From contig NZ_JOJM01000081.1 of NCBI RefSeq assembly GCF_000720325.1, forward strand, positions 1-62,035: a DNA stretch of 62,035 nt. Direction: 5' to 3'. Positions within the stretch are counted from its first letter, which is position 1, and each line of letters begins with the position of its first letter. Of this stretch, positions 43,806 through 51,508 are shown piece after piece. The notes under the pieces were generated by a model, which searched no databases, had not been told where the DNA came from, and saw only the letters and a list, made by a program, of their open reading frames with translations. The position numbers and the translations under genes are program-made. This DNA is from Streptomyces sp. NRRL B-1347 (lineage in GTDB: Bacteria > Actinomycetota > Actinomycetes > Streptomycetales > Streptomycetaceae).

Positions 43806-44435
43806 TTACGCCGTCAGCTCGTCGAGCGAGGCCAGGAAGTCGTCAACGCCGGTCACGTTGTGGGAGACCATGGTCAGGCCGCGCATCATCGCCTGGTAGG
43901 TGACCAGACCGCCGGGGGCGGCTATCGCATCGGTGAACGCCGTCACGTGGTAGCCGCGCTCCATCGCGGTGCGGGCCGTTGACTCCACGGCCATGATCCC
44001 GGAGACCCCCGCGATCGCCAGATAGTCGACGTTGCGCTGCCGCAGCTGGAACTCGAGGTCGGTGTGCTGGAGCACGTCGAGGCCCTTGTGCGGTGCGAGG
44101 ATCACCTCACCCGGCTGCGGGGCCAGCTCCTCGTGGAACTTGGTGTTCCAGGTGCCGGCCTCGAACATCCGCTGGTCGAACATCTGCCGGTGAATCCCGG
44201 AGACGTGCCGCCAGGTCGAGTAGTCCTCATCGGTGAAGGCGGTCGTCGAGTAGAAGACGGGAACGTCCTGGTGCCGCCGCACTCCGGCGATGAGCTTCTT
44301 CAGGCTGTCGATCGTGCCCAGGCGTTCGTATTCCGGCGCGTAGATGGAATAGCCCTTGCCGTCCTTCGAGAAGTTCTCGTTGACGAGGTCAACGAGCAGC
44401 AGTCCCACTCGACCGCGTTCGTAGTTGCCTGCCAT
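43806..44435 (-). CDS. isochorismatase-like hydrolase without the catalytic Cys
   Basis: 209 aa from ATG 44435 with GGAGG six bases upstream. Rossmann-like isochorismatase fold: Asp16 in LLLVDLVNENF, a Lys in APHKGLDVL, and the segment GVSGIMAVESTARTAMERGY. In Cys hydrolases of the family this last segment reads T-x-x-C-V-E-S-T; here the Cys position is Ala. True isochorismatases also lack the Cys, so vinyl-ether hydrolysis is possible while amidase chemistry is not. It is the first gene of an operon with the FUSC exporter, under a 21-bp operator at 44486. Confidence 0.92.
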   Translation of the reverse strand: MAGNYERGRVGLLLVDLVNENFSKDGKGYSIYAPEYERLGTIDSLKKLIAGVRRHQDVPVFYSTTAFTDEDYSTWRHVSGIHRQMFDQRMFEAGTWNTKFHEELAPQPGEVILAPHKGLDVLQHTDLEFQLRQRNVDYLAIAGVSGIMAVESTARTAMERGYHVTAFTDAIAAPGGLVTYQAMMRGLTMVSHNVTGVDDFLASLDELTA

Positions 44436-44485
44436 GGCCGTCCTCCAGGTAGAAGTCGTCAGCGGTGGCCCCGCCGAGGTCAATC

Positions 44486-44506
44486 GTTACAGTGAATGAC
44501 TGTAAC
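44486..44506 (-). promoter_or_regulatory. TetR-type operator, site 1, upstream of the isochorismatase-like gene
   Basis: GTTACAGT and ACTGTAAC are exact reverse complements around a 5-base spacer (21 bp in all), in an AT-rich patch about 50 bases upstream of ATG 44435. The same GTTAC-N11-GTAAC layout recurs at 45353 and 47394, and in degenerate form at 53492. Confidence 0.72.
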
Positions 44507-45286
44507 TTAATTGGTGCGTGAGCGCGAGCCCGACCATCAACTCCCCCTCCTGAAGCGGTTGCGGAGGGACGGACAGAACGCCGTCCCTGTACGGCCCACC
44601 GAGTGCCGAATGGCCCGAGGCCCTGGTCCGCAGGGCACCTTCAGGAGGTGCTGGACACCTGCTGCGGAAGCGCCAGGGCCAGCCTCCTCGTGCTGATCCA
44701 ACGGCTCGGCTCGGCCGGCACTGTCTTCGGCGCCGCTACGCCGAGCTCGCCCGGGAGGCCGCCGAGCTGTGCCCGCCACCACGCGAAGCGGACCCCAGCG
44801 CGACGAGAGCGCGTCGCACGCAAGACGAAGCCCTGCCGTCGGCAACCGGGAGTCACCCCGCGCTCGCCCGCGCCGCCCCGCAGGGCCCGCGCTGCCGGAA
44901 CCGCCGGGCCGGGCGTCGTGCGCATCGCTGGGCCGCGTGACTTGCCGGCGCCGCTGGGCCTGGCGCGGCCCGGCAGAACCTCGTCCTGGCCGAGGCCTGG
45001 ATCGAGGATCCAGTCGTCTGCGAAGGCGGAACACCCCGGAGATCTGCAGGGTGTCGCCCGCCGCGCGTAGTTGAGCAGTTCGCGGAGCTTCGGGCGCTGA
45101 CGGGGGAGGCGGCTGGAGGTTCCGGAGCCCTCTCGTGCGCGGCGCCCGGCACATCCTCGAGGTGCTCGACGTCCTCCACCGCGGCCGCCCCGCCCTGCGC
45201 ATCCGACGCGCTCTTCGTGATGGACCTCGCCGCCCGCGCTCCGGGGAAGCGCAGTCGAGGACGAGGGCGTTGCCGTCCTTGTCTCG
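44507..45286. other. stretch of gene debris including eight codons of a lost deformylase copy
   Basis: No intact gene. At the right end (45262-45286, minus strand) the sequence encodes RDKDGNAL, nearly identical in DNA to the DKDGNAL region of the intact def gene at 46683-47330, and then diverges. Elsewhere short coding-like pieces occur, such as RRRYAELAREAAELCPPP on the plus strand, but nothing can be named. Confidence 0.45.
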
Positions 45287-45410
45287 CCGCGAGCGAGGTC
45301 CTTCCTGACGGTCGCGTGGCTCAACTGTGAAGGATCATGCACCATAGATAACGTTACAGATAAGGTACGTAACTAAACTTCGAGTGCCGCAGATCCTAGA
45401 GGCCTACTAC
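45287..45410 (-). repeat. duplicated def/TetR intergenic region, copy 1
   Basis: Aligns over about 120 bases, roughly 75-80% identical by eye, with 47327-47449. This includes the AGGAAGGACCTC ribosome-binding stretch, a GCATGATCC motif and the operator. In this copy the deformylase start codon is gone (GCGGCGAGAC in place of the ATG region). The TetR start region to the right also matches in the two copies. Confidence 0.75.
45353..45373. promoter_or_regulatory. TetR-type operator, site 2, upstream of the TetR gene
   Basis: GTTAC-N11-GTAAC followed by TAAA, 63 bases before GTG 45437. In the ancestral arrangement it lay between divergent def and tetR genes; here it can autoregulate the TetR gene. 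Confidence 0.7.
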
Positions 45411-45436
45411 TGTGAACCCGACAAGGAGGAACCGCT

Positions 45437-46150
45437 GTGAGCAGCAGGAACGAGACGGCCGTCAGTCGCACGCGCCGCCCGCGGGGCCGCGCGCAGGCGG
45501 CCGAGGCAACGACCAAGCAGCAGGCCGCACCGCATCCCGGTGGCAGGCCCCGCGACCCCGCGATCGAGGAGGCAATCCTCAAGGCCACCCGCGCGCGCCT
45601 GGCCGCCGACGGCTACTCGCGCATGACGATCGGTGACATCGTCGCGGACGCCGGCGTCACCCGCCCCACCCTCTACCGCCGCTGGCCCGGCAAGTACGAA
45701 CTCACCGTGGATGCCCTCCTGTACGGCCTGCGCAAACAACGCGAGGCCTACCAGCCCCTCGCCTTGGAGGCCATGACCCCGCTCGAGGCGTTCACCGAGG
45801 CGGTCCGCCGGGTCGACCCCCGCTACAGCAATCCGCGTGCCATGTCCCTGCACGGCAACTTCATGGCCGAAGCCGAACGCGAACCCGAGCTGTTCGCCTT
45901 GATCCGCGAGCACGCCACCAAGCCGCGCTGCGACGAACTCCTGGAGACCCTGCGCCACCTCCAGGACGCCGGGGCTGTCCGACAGGACGCCGACCTCGAC
46001 GCCGCCGTCACCCTCTGCCTCGGCAGCTACTTCGGCGACTACCTGCTCACCGGTCGGGAGACCCCCGACGACCTCGCCGACCGCACCGTCGCCCTTCTGT
46101 GGCCCGTCCTGCGGGCGGACGACAGCGCACAGGCGCCGCCCGCCGCGTGA
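45437..46150 (+). CDS. TetR/AcrR family transcriptional regulator
   Basis: 237 aa from GTG 45437 with AAGGAGG seven bases upstream. After a ~35-residue basic tail (RTRRPRGRAQAAEA, GGRPRDP) comes the TetR HTH (TIGDIVADAGVTRPTLYRRW, PGKYEL). The C-terminal ligand domain ends VTLCLGSYFGDYLLTGRETP, DDLADRTVALLWPVL. Established knowledge: TetR proteins repress through palindromes and are released by small ligands. Inference: it binds the GTTAC-N11-GTAAC sites here and so controls itself, def, the isochorismatase-FUSC operon and perhaps the hydrolase operon at 53660. Confidence 0.93.
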   Translation: MSSRNETAVSRTRRPRGRAQAAEATTKQQAAPHPGGRPRDPAIEEAILKATRARLAADGYSRMTIGDIVADAGVTRPTLYRRWPGKYELTVDALLYGLRKQREAYQPLALEAMTPLEAFTEAVRRVDPRYSNPRAMSLHGNFMAEAEREPELFALIREHATKPRCDELLETLRHLQDAGAVRQDADLDAAVTLCLGSYFGDYLLTGRETPDDLADRTVALLWPVLRADDSAQAPPAA

Positions 46151-46482
46151 GGGCGGACACACCCGGAGGGAATGCCCGACGGCCGCGGCCCAGTGTGGTC
46201 TTGGCCGTCTCCCGGGCGCCCCACCCGTCTGCAACCGGTTACTGAGTTCCGGCACGGGCGACCGGTCCAAGCCCTAAGTCCGGGTGAGAGGTCTGGGCTT
46301 GGGGGCGGACGGGGGTGAGGCGACACCGACGGAATGCGCTGCCCCAGGCCTCGACAAGGGCGCGGCGGCCGCAGGCTCCGGGCCGGCTGGCTGGAGCGGG
46401 CTATGCGGTGCGGTTCTGTGCGGCGAACAGCCTGGCTGCTGCGGCGCTGCTGCCTCGTCGCGCCGGGCGGTCGCCTTGCCGG
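46151..46482. other. intergenic stretch, no gene recognised
   Basis: Lies between the TetR gene and a TetR C-terminal fragment on the other strand. No coding-like sequence or hairpin stands out. Confidence 0.4.
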
Positions 46483-46680
46483 TCAGCGGGACCGGCTGAT
46501 GGCGATCGTCGGCCACAGGGCGGCGGCGACCCGCTGTGTGTGGTCGGCGGGGGTCACGCGGCCGGTGCGCAGGTAGTCGGCGAAGTAGCTGCCGAAACAC
46601 AAGCGGACGACCGTTTCGAGGTCGCTGTCCGCGCGCACGGCGCCGCGCTGCCAGCCGAACTCACATAGGCGGTGGAGGCT
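46483..46680 (-). pseudogene. C-terminal fragment of a second TetR regulator
   Basis: The minus reading AVRADSDLETVVRLCFGSYF, ADYLRTGRVTPADHTQRVAA, ALWPTI is clearly paralogous to the C-terminus of the TetR at 45437-46150 (DLDAAVTLCLGSYFGDYL, TGRETP, ALLWPVL). No HTH is attached; it directly follows the def stop. A matching N-terminal start remnant lies at 47469 on the plus strand, so this second TetR gene has been split and scattered. Confidence 0.75.
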
Positions 46681-46682
46681 GG

Positions 46683-47330
46683 TCAGCCGCGCAGGGCGCG
46701 GGCCCGTGCGTCGCGCTGTGCCAGCACCGTTTGGCGGTTGGCGGCCATCTCCTGAAGTGCGCGGGTGCGCTGCTCGGGGGTGAGGTGGTCGATGTAGAGG
46801 GTGCCGTCGAGGTGGTCGGTCTCGTGCTGGAAACACCGGGCGAGCAGGCCCTGGCCCTCGAGGGCGTTGCCGTCCTTGTCCTGGCCGCGCACGATCGTAC
46901 GCGCGGCCCGGGGGACTTCGTGGAGCCCACCGCCCGGCACCGAGAGGCAGCCCTCCTTGCCCGCGGCGGGCTCTGCGGGTTCTGTGGGCCCAGCGGGCTC
47001 TGCGGGCCGAGGGGCGTCGATGACGGGGTTGCAGATGTGTCCGATGTGGCGCAGCCCGTCCTCGCCGGGGCAGTCGTAGACGAAGACCTGGAGGTCGACA
47101 CCGATCTGGTTCGCGGCCAGGCCGACCCCCTGGGCCACGTGCATGGTGAAGAACATGTCATCGATGAGCCGCGCGAGCTCGGGGCCGAACTCGGTGACCT
47201 CGGCACACCGGCGGTGCAGCACCGGCGCACCGACCTCGGTGATGGACTGGTAGGAACCGCGCAGGGCTTCCGGTGGCAGTGACCGCTCAGTCGGCGGGGC
47301 GGGGACGGCATCGGTCCGGGGCGTGGACAT
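46683..47330 (-). CDS. def: peptide deformylase
   Basis: 215 aa from ATG 47330. All three signature motifs are intact: GVGLAANQ (68-75), EGCLS (126-130) and HETDH (169-173), whose Cys and two His bind the catalytic metal. The Glu of HETDH is the catalytic base. An 18-residue Pro/Glu/Ala insert (about 107-124) precedes motif 2. The enzyme removes the formyl group from nascent proteins. Streptomycetes have housekeeping copies elsewhere, so this operator-controlled accessory copy may be inducible or a resistant target for deformylase inhibitors. Operator site 3 lies 64 bases upstream. A TetR fragment follows immediately downstream. Confidence 0.95.
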   Translation of the reverse strand: MSTPRTDAVPAPPTERSLPPEALRGSYQSITEVGAPVLHRRCAEVTEFGPELARLIDDMFFTMHVAQGVGLAANQIGVDLQVFVYDCPGEDGLRHIGHICNPVIDAPRPAEPAGPTEPAEPAAGKEGCLSVPGGGLHEVPRAARTIVRGQDKDGNALEGQGLLARCFQHETDHLDGTLYIDHLTPEQRTRALQEMAANRQTVLAQRDARARALRG

Positions 47331-47449
47331 AGCGAGTGAGGTCCTTTCTGATGGCCGTACGGCTCAGCTGTGGAGGATCATGCAATGAGTAGCGTTACAA
47401 AGAAGAATTGTAACTAAATCTGGATCGCGGACTTCAGGGCCTGCTACCG
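47327..47449 (-). repeat. duplicated def/TetR intergenic region, copy 2
   Basis: Counterpart of 45287-45410. Here the def side is intact. On the other side GTG 47469 (protein start MSAARGIETR) corresponds to the TetR start, but the regulator sequence is lost after about ten codons. Confidence 0.75.
47394..47414 (-). promoter_or_regulatory. TetR-type operator, site 3, upstream of def
   Basis: GTTACAA and TTGTAAC are reverse complements around a 7-base spacer (21 bp total), followed by TAAA as in site 2. Confidence 0.72.
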
Positions 47450-47639
47450 GAAGGCGCGGGGCGCTGCGGTGAGCGCAGCAAGAGGGATCGAGACCAGGTT
47501 CAGTTCGCCGCAGGGGCGGGCGTGTGATGCGGGCCGCGGTGGCCTTGGATGCTCCCCAGAGGGACGGCGGTGTGCTGAAGCAGCCGCCCGCCGAGGGCGG
47601 TGGTTGCTGCGCTGGCCATCCGGGGCCGACATCGGCGTC

Positions 47640-48515
47640 TCAGTGGGTGTGGTCCAGCCAGGGAGCCTCGGGGTGGGCCAGGAGCTGGTCCATGCGCGAG
47701 CGGCTGTCCTCATCGGCAGGGGTCCACACGGTGACGATCGTTTCGGCTACGGCGGGCAGTTCCATGCGCGTCAGGGACAGCGACAGCTCGCCGACCGCCG
47801 CGTGGTGGTAGGTCATGGTCTGGGTCGGCGGTGCCCCGACGTCGTGGGTGGCCCACAGCCGCGTGAATTCCGGGCTGGCGGTGGCCAGTGCGCGGATCAG
47901 GTCGGTCCAGGCCGGGTCGTCGAGGTGGTGGGCGAAGTCGGCGCGGAACGAAGCGACCATGTGCGGCAGGCCGACGTCGCGGTTGACGAACTGGCGGCAG
48001 CACTCGGGGGTGGTGAACATCTCCCACAAGACGTTGCGGGAGCTCTCGGGTGAGGTGAGCCGTGGCCACAGGGCGGCGGCCGCCGCGTTCCAGCCCAGCA
48101 GGTCCCAGCGGGTGTTGATGGCCGCGGCGGGGAAGCCGGTGATGGCGTCGAGGATCGTCTGCAAGGTGGGGGTGATCGGGTTGGCGGTGGTGGCCACCGC
48201 GGGGATCGGGACCTCCGCCAGGCGGTAGAGGTGGGCGCGTTCGGCGGCGTCCAGGCGCAGGGTGGTGGCGATGGCGTCCAGGATCTGCGCGCCGACGTTG
48301 ATGGGGCGTCCCTGCTCGAGCCAGGTGTACCAGGTGATGGAGACTCCGGCCAGATGCGCGACCTCTTCGCGGCGCAGTCCTGGTGTCCGGCGGCGCAGTC
48401 CTGGTGCCAGGCCGGCCGCGGCGGGGGTGAGGCGGTCGCGGCGGCTGCGCAGGAACGCGGCGAGTTCGGTGCGGCGGGGGGTGGCGGCGGAGTTCACCTC
48501 CCCATCATCAGCCAT
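47640..48515 (-). CDS. MmyB-type helix-turn-helix transcriptional regulator
   Basis: 291 aa from ATG 48515 (GTG 48524 possible). The N-terminal XRE-type HTH reads ELAAFLRSRRDRLTP, GLRREEVAHLAGVSITWYTW and LEQGR. The C-terminal MmyB ligand-binding domain shows WDLLGWNAAAAALWPRLTSP, the RALATASPEFTRLWATHDVG segment, and HHAAVGELSLSLTRMELP. MmyB relatives often bind fatty-acid-like ligands and control a divergent gene. Here the divergent unit is the 48637-52747 biosynthesis-like operon. A 9-bp inverted repeat lies in the shared promoter region. Confidence 0.91.
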   Translation of the reverse strand: MADDGEVNSAATPRRTELAAFLRSRRDRLTPAAAGLAPGLRRRTPGLRREEVAHLAGVSITWYTWLEQGRPINVGAQILDAIATTLRLDAAERAHLYRLAEVPIPAVATTANPITPTLQTILDAITGFPAAAINTRWDLLGWNAAAAALWPRLTSPESSRNVLWEMFTTPECCRQFVNRDVGLPHMVASFRADFAHHLDDPAWTDLIRALATASPEFTRLWATHDVGAPPTQTMTYHHAAVGELSLSLTRMELPAVAETIVTVWTPADEDSRSRMDQLLAHPEAPWLDHTH

Positions 48516-48568
48516 GCCCGGCACCGACTGCCAGGTGCTGCTGGCACCAGCGTTAGCAGCGTCTTGGT

Positions 48569-48610
48569 GCGGGTGTCACAGCGGCGACAGGGTGGCTCTG
48601 CGACACCCGC
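48569..48610. promoter_or_regulatory. inverted repeat in the divergent promoter, candidate operator
   Basis: GCGGGTGTC (48569-48577) and GACACCCGC (48602-48610) are exact reverse complements separated by 24 bases. They lie between the MmyB-type regulator start and the 69-aa gene, so they could be paired operator half-sites. Confidence 0.45.
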
Positions 48611-48636
48611 TCCGACAAGAACTGGAGGTCCGCGCT

Positions 48637-48846
48637 GTGCGTGCCGCGCCGTTTCCGATGCGTTTCACCGTCCACAGTGACGAGCCCGCCACCCAGGAAG
48701 ACGTGCTGCCCTCACCGGACGGCACCCTCGCCGCAGAGGCGCACAGCATCAGCGGGCCGCTGGACGTGCGGACTTGGCGTCCGGCCGACCCGGCGACCGT
48801 GGTGCGGGCGCGTACCACCCGTCCCGCGCTGCTGGGCCCGGCGTGA
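48637..48846 (+). CDS. small protein of unknown function (69 aa), first gene of the cluster
   Basis: GTG 48637 is preceded by TGGAGG with 8-base spacing. The protein starts MRAAPFPMRFTVHSD, is acidic in the middle (EPATQEDVLPSPDGTLAAEA) and ends RTTRPALLGPA, with no membrane segment or Cys. Position at the head of an operon containing an ATP-grasp ligase makes a substrate-peptide (RiPP-precursor-like) or regulatory role thinkable, but the sequence matches no precursor family I know. It could equally be a remnant of a larger regulator target gene. Confidence 0.6.
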   Translation: MRAAPFPMRFTVHSDEPATQEDVLPSPDGTLAAEAHSISGPLDVRTWRPADPATVVRARTTRPALLGPA

Positions 48847-48895
48847 TCAAGCACCCGATGCCCGCCGCCCAGACCACCAACCAGCGGAGAACGAC

Positions 48896-50197
48896 ATGAA
48901 ATACCCTCTGGGACTGATCGATCACGGCTTCGTGCCGCGCAAGCTCACGGTCAACTATGTGGCGATCTGTGCGGGTGCGGTCGATATCGCGGGACTGCAG
49001 ACCGCGTTCGGGCTGCTGTGCGACAAGTATCCGATGCTGCGCGGCACGATAGAGACGACCGGCGAGCAGTGCTGGCTGCACATTGACGACGACGGCGCCG
49101 GCAACGCGGCCACCGAAGTCGTGCACGGCACGGTCTCCGACTGGCTCGGGCGCGGCCTCACCGTCCTGGATCCCGCGCGCGGCCTGGCAAGACTCACCAT
49201 CGTGACCGGGGGCGAGCGGACCGCGGTCGCCCTGCAGGTGTCTCACGCGATCAACGACGCCACGCTGGGATCGGTGCTGCTGGAGTACTTCTGGCACACG
49301 GCCGCCGCCCTGGCCCAGGGCGCGACGCTCCCCGATCCGGTCCCGGTCCACCCACGCAGCCTCGAACAGGCCCATCACACCCGCGCCATGGCCCTGCCCG
49401 GCCTCACCGCGGCGGCTGCGGGCCCGGTGCACAGCCTCCCCGTCGCCGACACCGGGGGCGGCGCGGGCTTCGCTCCCGACCCGGCACAGCGGATCACCCT
49501 GTCGCAACGTGAGACCGCGGCCCTGCTCGCTCACGCGCGGGCAGCGGGAACGACGCTGCACGCCCTGCTGGCCGGGGCGATCATCCGCGCCGAACGCGCG
49601 ACGCTCACCGAAGCAGCCGGTGCCGGCCCCGAACTGCCGATGATCATGTTCCATCTCGTGGACCTGCGTCCCCATCTGCGCCCCGTGGCGCGCCCCGACG
49701 AGGTCACCAATGCCCTGGGATTCGCGCCCACGGTCACCGCGTGCGGGCCCACTTCGGATCTGGGTGTGCTGGCCAAGGAGACGAAGAAGCAGCTCGTCGC
49801 CGGGATCGAAGACGGGAGGGCGCTCGCGGTCATGCGAGCCGCGGCGTCGGCGGCCGCCCAGGGCCGCGCGCGTACCGGCGTCGGGAACTTCATCACCAAC
49901 TGGGGCCCGGTGCCCGAGCTCGCCGTGCCGCCTGGGACCGAGATCGTCGACTTCCGCGGCTTCGCCACCTCTGAGGCGGTGTCCTGGGTGGGCTATTTCA
50001 TCTCCACCTTCACCGGGCGGTGCAGCATCGAACTGGCCTGCTCCCCGCGCTATCACCCGCCCGCGCAGATGGCACACCTGCACGAGCGCATCGTCGCGGG
50101 CCTGGCCGAACTGACCGACCCCCCTCCACACCCACCCACGACTGCCAGGGCAACAAGCGGCATGGCGCTTTCCGGCAAGGCAGGCCCTTCGGCATGA
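48896..50197 (+). CDS. condensation-domain-fold acyltransferase (PapA-like)
   Basis: 433 aa from ATG 48896, GGAGA six bases upstream. Resembles the stand-alone PapA5/NRPS-condensation fold: N-terminal MLRGTIE segment, VALQVSHAINDATLGSVLLE at the HHxxxDG position (first His replaced by Ser, catalytic His117 and Asp121 kept, Gly replaced by Ala), and a DLRPHLRPVARPDEVTNALG segment matching the conserved DLRP region. It ends with GNFITNWGPVPEL and DFRGFATSEAVSWVGYFIST. Predicted to transfer an acyl group from a thioester to an amine or alcohol. The MFS gene overlaps its stop (ATGA), so they are co-translated. Confidence 0.86.
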   Translation: MKYPLGLIDHGFVPRKLTVNYVAICAGAVDIAGLQTAFGLLCDKYPMLRGTIETTGEQCWLHIDDDGAGNAATEVVHGTVSDWLGRGLTVLDPARGLARLTIVTGGERTAVALQVSHAINDATLGSVLLEYFWHTAAALAQGATLPDPVPVHPRSLEQAHHTRAMALPGLTAAAAGPVHSLPVADTGGGAGFAPDPAQRITLSQRETAALLAHARAAGTTLHALLAGAIIRAERATLTEAAGAGPELPMIMFHLVDLRPHLRPVARPDEVTNALGFAPTVTACGPTSDLGVLAKETKKQLVAGIEDGRALAVMRAAASAAAQGRARTGVGNFITNWGPVPELAVPPGTEIVDFRGFATSEAVSWVGYFISTFTGRCSIELACSPRYHPPAQMAHLHERIVAGLAELTDPPPHPPTTARATSGMALSGKAGPSA

Positions 50198-51435
50198 CGG
50201 CCACCGCACCCCCTCGGGCGGACACCCCCTCCCGCCCGTCCGGCCCGCCCGCCCGCGTAGTCATCACCACGCTCCTGGCAACGACCTTCCTGGTCAAAGC
50301 CTGCGGCTTCGCCTACGACTTCCTCGGCTACTCCATCAGCGCCGCGCACGGCACGACCGCCGCCGGCGCCGCGCTCACGGTCTTCGGCCTCGGCTGGTGC
50401 GTCGGACAGCTGGTCAGCGGGGCGATGACCGACCGGATCGGAGCCCGTGCCGCGTGCACGGCGGGACTGCTCCTTGCCGCAGCGGTGTGCGCCGGGCTGG
50501 CCGTGGCCAGCAGCCTGCACGCCCTGCTGCTGCTCGCCTTCTGCCTGGGCTGCACCATGGACGTCCACCGGCCGGCCGTCTCCGCGCAGATCAACGACCG
50601 CCTGACGAACGAAGGAGCACGCACCCGCGCCCAGGGCTGGGTCTACTGGGTGTCGAACGTGGGGCTCTCGCTGAGCTCTGGTGTCGGCGGCTTCATCGCC
50701 CACGCCCACGGCTACCGGCTGCTGTTCGCCCTCAACGCCGTTGCCTGCGTGGCCGCAGCCCTCCTGGTGCGCGCCATGCTGAGTGGCCGCCCCAACACGC
50801 CCCGGGGCGAACGCCAGCACGAGCACGCCACCTACGCACAGATCGTCTCCGACCCCCGGCTGCGCTGGATGGTCGCCGCCGCCGTCGCGGCGACGACCTG
50901 CGCCTACGGCCTGATCAGTGTCCTGCCTCTGGTCATGAGCGCGGACCACCTCGCCCCGTTCGCCTACGGCACCGCCATGCTCGCCAACTCCGCTGCGGTC
51001 CTACTGCTGAGCCCGCCGCTGACCCGCCTGCTGGTCGGCCCCGACGACCGCGTGCGCTATCCCATAGGCCCGGTGTTCGCCGCCGGAAGCCTGATCCTGG
51101 GTGCCGCCATGGCACTGGCGGCACTGCAGCACACCACCGTGGGGTACACCAGCGCAGCAGTGATCATGGTGCCCGGCGAGATCTGCTACAGCGTCGCCGC
51201 CGGCGCGTTCGTCGCAACGGCCGCCCCGCCCGGCGCCATCGGCCGCTACCAAGCCGCCCTCAGCATCGCGGGCGCGATCGCCTCGCTCACCCCGCTGGGC
51301 ATCGCCGGCGCCCTCAACGCGGGAGGCCGCCCCCTGGTCGCCGGCCTCCTCATCACCAGCGCCGCGCTGGGAGCTCTGGCCTGCGTGCCGCTCTCCCGCG
51401 CCCTGCACGCCTCCCACACCTCAGAACCCGCCTAG
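50194..51435 (+). CDS. MFS transporter, drug-exporter type
   Basis: 413 aa from ATG 50194, overlapping the previous stop by four bases. About twelve helices. The GAMTDRIGARAACTAGLLLA loop between helices 2 and 3 is the MFS A-motif. Further segments: VSAQINDRLTNEGARTRAQG and VYWVSNVGLSLSSGVGGFIA in the first half, and SAAVIMVPGEICYSVAAGAF near helix 10. It probably exports the product of the neighbouring acyltransferase and ATP-grasp ligase. Confidence 0.93.
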   Translation: MTATAPPRADTPSRPSGPPARVVITTLLATTFLVKACGFAYDFLGYSISAAHGTTAAGAALTVFGLGWCVGQLVSGAMTDRIGARAACTAGLLLAAAVCAGLAVASSLHALLLLAFCLGCTMDVHRPAVSAQINDRLTNEGARTRAQGWVYWVSNVGLSLSSGVGGFIAHAHGYRLLFALNAVACVAAALLVRAMLSGRPNTPRGERQHEHATYAQIVSDPRLRWMVAAAVAATTCAYGLISVLPLVMSADHLAPFAYGTAMLANSAAVLLLSPPLTRLLVGPDDRVRYPIGPVFAAGSLILGAAMALAALQHTTVGYTSAAVIMVPGEICYSVAAGAFVATAAPPGAIGRYQAALSIAGAIASLTPLGIAGALNAGGRPLVAGLLITSAALGALACVPLSRALHASHTSEPA

Positions 51436-51508
51436 CACCGCCCCTGCCCAACTGCCCCTGCGACAGCCGGCATCCCCACTCCCACAGCACCACGAGAGGA
51501 ACAGCTCC

